Shown piece by piece: positions 13,502 to 14,541 of a stretch of DNA of 14,541 nucleotides (position 1 is the stretch's first letter; each line of letters starts with the position of its first letter). Under the pieces are notes generated by a model. The model was not told the origin of the DNA. It saw only the letters and a program-made list of their open reading frames with translations, and did not search any database. Source of the DNA: Gemmatimonadota bacterium (GTDB taxonomy: Bacteria > Gemmatimonadota > Gemmatimonadetes > Gemmatimonadales > GWC2-71-9); assembly GCA_003220855.1 (NCBI GenBank), contig QHTP01000003.1, positions 1 through 14,541 of the forward strand. Reading direction: 5' to 3'. Made by a program: the position numbers and the translations under genes.

Positions 13502-13572
13502 AGCCCTGGCCCGGCGAGGCGCTCCGCTTCGCTCATGCTGCTTTCCAACAGCGTCTGCCGAGCCCGGGCTTC
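13500..13572 (+). terminator. Long imperfect hairpin after the dehydrogenase gene
   Basis: The arms GAAGCCC (13500-13506) and GGGCTTC (13566-13572) start a stem that continues inward with only short mismatches (GGC/GCC, CGGCG/TGCCG, GGCGCT/AGCGTC), for about 20 pairs around a 26-nt loop. The left arm begins inside the TGA stop codon. There is no T-run behind it, so it may be a Rho-assisted terminator, a 3'-end stabiliser or a palindromic repeat unit. The rest of the gap to gyrA holds a candidate promoter. Confidence 0.5.
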
Positions 13573-13666
13573 AAGCGCCGGACCAATGCTAGCCAGGGTC
13601 GATCAACCGATCGTCAACCGCGCGTGTAAGTGACGCCCCAAGCCGGTGTTAGGGGCCGCAATCGCG

Positions 13667-13695
13667 TTGCCTTTCCTGGTCTAAGTGATTATTTT
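13667..13695 (+). promoter_or_regulatory. Candidate promoter of gyrA
   Basis: TTGCCT (13667-13672) and TATTTT (13690-13695) are spaced by 17 bases in the only AT-rich patch of the intergenic region. A start near 13702 would leave a leader of about 35 bases. The -10 lies between the arms of an inverted repeat CTAAGT (13681-13686) and ACTTAG (13702-13707). Confidence 0.45.
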
Positions 13696-13707
13696 TTAGC
13701 AACTTAG
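13681..13707. repeat. Inverted repeat CTAAGT/ACTTAG flanking the gyrA -10 region
   Basis: Six-base arms separated by 15 bases enclose the T-rich -10 candidate. gyrA promoters are known to respond to supercoiling, and this dyad may help melting or be an operator. No regulator is identifiable. Confidence 0.4.
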
Positions 13708-13737
13708 GCAACTTTCCCCGAGCTCACACCTGCATTC

Positions 13738-14541
13738 ATGACCGCACCCAACGCTCGCGAACGTATCCTGCCGCGCCTCATCGAGGATGAGATGAAGGAG
13801 TCGTTCCTCGATTACTCGATGAGTGTGATCGTGGCGCGCGCCCTGCCCGACGTGCGCGACGGGTTGAAGCCGGTGCATCGCCGCATCCTGTACGCCATGA
13901 ACGAGCTAGGGCTCGTACCCGGCCGCCCGTACAAGAAGTGCGCGACGGTCGTGGGCGACGTGCTCGGCAAATACCACCCCCACGGCGACGTGGCGGTCTA
14001 CGATTCGCTGGTGCGCATGGTGCAGGAGTTCTCGCTGCGCTACCCGCTGGTGGACGGCCAGGGGAACTTCGGCTCGGTGGACGGGGACTCGCCGGCCGCG
14101 TACCGCTACACCGAAGCCCGTCTCACGCGCGTCGCGATGACGACGCTCGAGGACATCGACAAGGACACCGTCGACTTCGTCCCCAACTTCGACGACCGGC
14201 TGCGGGAGCCGACGGTGCTTCCGGCGCGGTTGCCGAACCTGATCGTCAACGGCTCAGCGGGTATTGCGGTCGGGATGGCGACGAACATTCCTCCGCACAA
14301 TCTCGGCGAGACGGTCGAGGCGATCATTCACCTGGTGGACCACCCGGACGCGTCGATCAAGGACCTGCGGAAGTTCATCAAAGGCCCGGACTTCCCCACC
14401 GGCGCCATCATCTACGGGCGCGAAGGCATCAAGGAGTGCTACGAGAAGGGCCGGGGTCGGATCGTGATCCGGGCCCGCGCCAATGCCGAGGAAGTGAAAT
14501 CCACGGGGCGGCAGCAAATCGTCGTAACGGAATTCCCCTAC
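13738..14541 (+). CDS. gyrA: DNA gyrase subunit A, N-terminal 268 residues (3' end outside window)
   Basis: The breakage-reunion subunit of DNA gyrase, which with GyrB introduces negative supercoils. The frame runs from ATG 13738 to the right edge without a stop. Near-typical GyrA motifs: FLDYSMSVIVARALPDVRDG, KPVHRRILYAM, YKKCATVVGDVLGKYHPHGD, RYPLVDGQGNFGSVDGD and the catalytic AAYRYTEARL (Y124, equal to Tyr122 in E. coli), then LPNLIVNGSAGIAVGMATNIPPHN. In the quinolone pocket the position of E. coli Ser83 is V85 (codon 13990-13992), while the Asp87 equivalent (D89) is kept. No Shine-Dalgarno is clear before the ATG; the N-terminal length matches the family. ParC cannot be fully excluded without the C-terminal domain, but sequence style and length favour GyrA. 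Confidence 0.95.
   Translation, partial: MTAPNARERILPRLIEDEMKESFLDYSMSVIVARALPDVRDGLKPVHRRILYAMNELGLVPGRPYKKCATVVGDVLGKYHPHGDVAVYDSLVRMVQEFSLRYPLVDGQGNFGSVDGDSPAAYRYTEARLTRVAMTTLEDIDKDTVDFVPNFDDRLREPTVLPARLPNLIVNGSAGIAVGMATNIPPHNLGETVEAIIHLVDHPDASIKDLRKFIKGPDFPTGAIIYGREGIKECYEKGRGRIVIRARANAEEVKSTGRQQIVVTEFPY

Overview
This 14.5 kb window is high-GC bacterial chromosome with densely packed genes. The gene content suggests an environmental, didermic bacterium of the Gemmatimonadota type: an ECF sigma/zinc-finger anti-sigma pair, exported amidohydrolase lipoproteins, a secreted Big2/PD40 protein and a gyrA with a near-typical N-terminus. That assignment is an inference from protein style. There is no rRNA or other phylogenetic marker except partial gyrA. 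I see no tRNA, rRNA, CRISPR, insertion sequence or phage gene.

Layout. Positions 1-9981 are almost entirely minus strand. Reading in the direction of transcription: a small, very basic KRA-rich protein (9981-9715) that ends near a strong hairpin; a four-gene overlapping cluster of a SnoaL-like lipoprotein, a canonical amidohydrolase lipoprotein, an N-acyl-D-amino-acid deacylase-like lipoprotein and a small membrane protein (9608-5751); an ECF sigma factor coupled to a giant anti-sigma/thioredoxin-fold protein (5700-2987); selD (2940-1885); an 83-residue orphan; a tandem universal stress protein; an RNase HI-like protein; and a deoxycytidylate-deaminase-like gene cut by the window edge. A 170 bp divergent region (9982-10151) separates these from the plus-strand genes: a 757-aa exported Big2/beta-propeller protein, a zinc-type MDR dehydrogenase, and the start of gyrA, which runs off the right edge.

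The most important hidden item is selD. Its reading frame is interrupted by an in-frame TGA at 2887-2889, exactly at the active-site position (AYSHGAG-U-ACK). A perfect 6 bp apical hairpin extended by a second stem follows immediately. The enzyme that makes selenophosphate is therefore itself a selenoprotein, and a naive gene call would remove its first 26 residues, including the catalytic Sec and Lys. The second item is the ECF partner protein. It joins a zinc anti-sigma domain, one membrane helix, a roughly 480-residue exported region and a thioredoxin-fold domain with a CGPS active site in one polypeptide, so a redox or envelope signal could in principle be sensed and relayed within one chain.

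Several enzymes keep their fold but have lost hallmark catalytic or metal residues: the D-aminoacylase-like protein (no HxH), the RNase HI-like protein (E to A, D to N) and the MDR dehydrogenase (N/D instead of C/H zinc ligands). These may mark whole subfamilies rather than decay, because the frames are intact.
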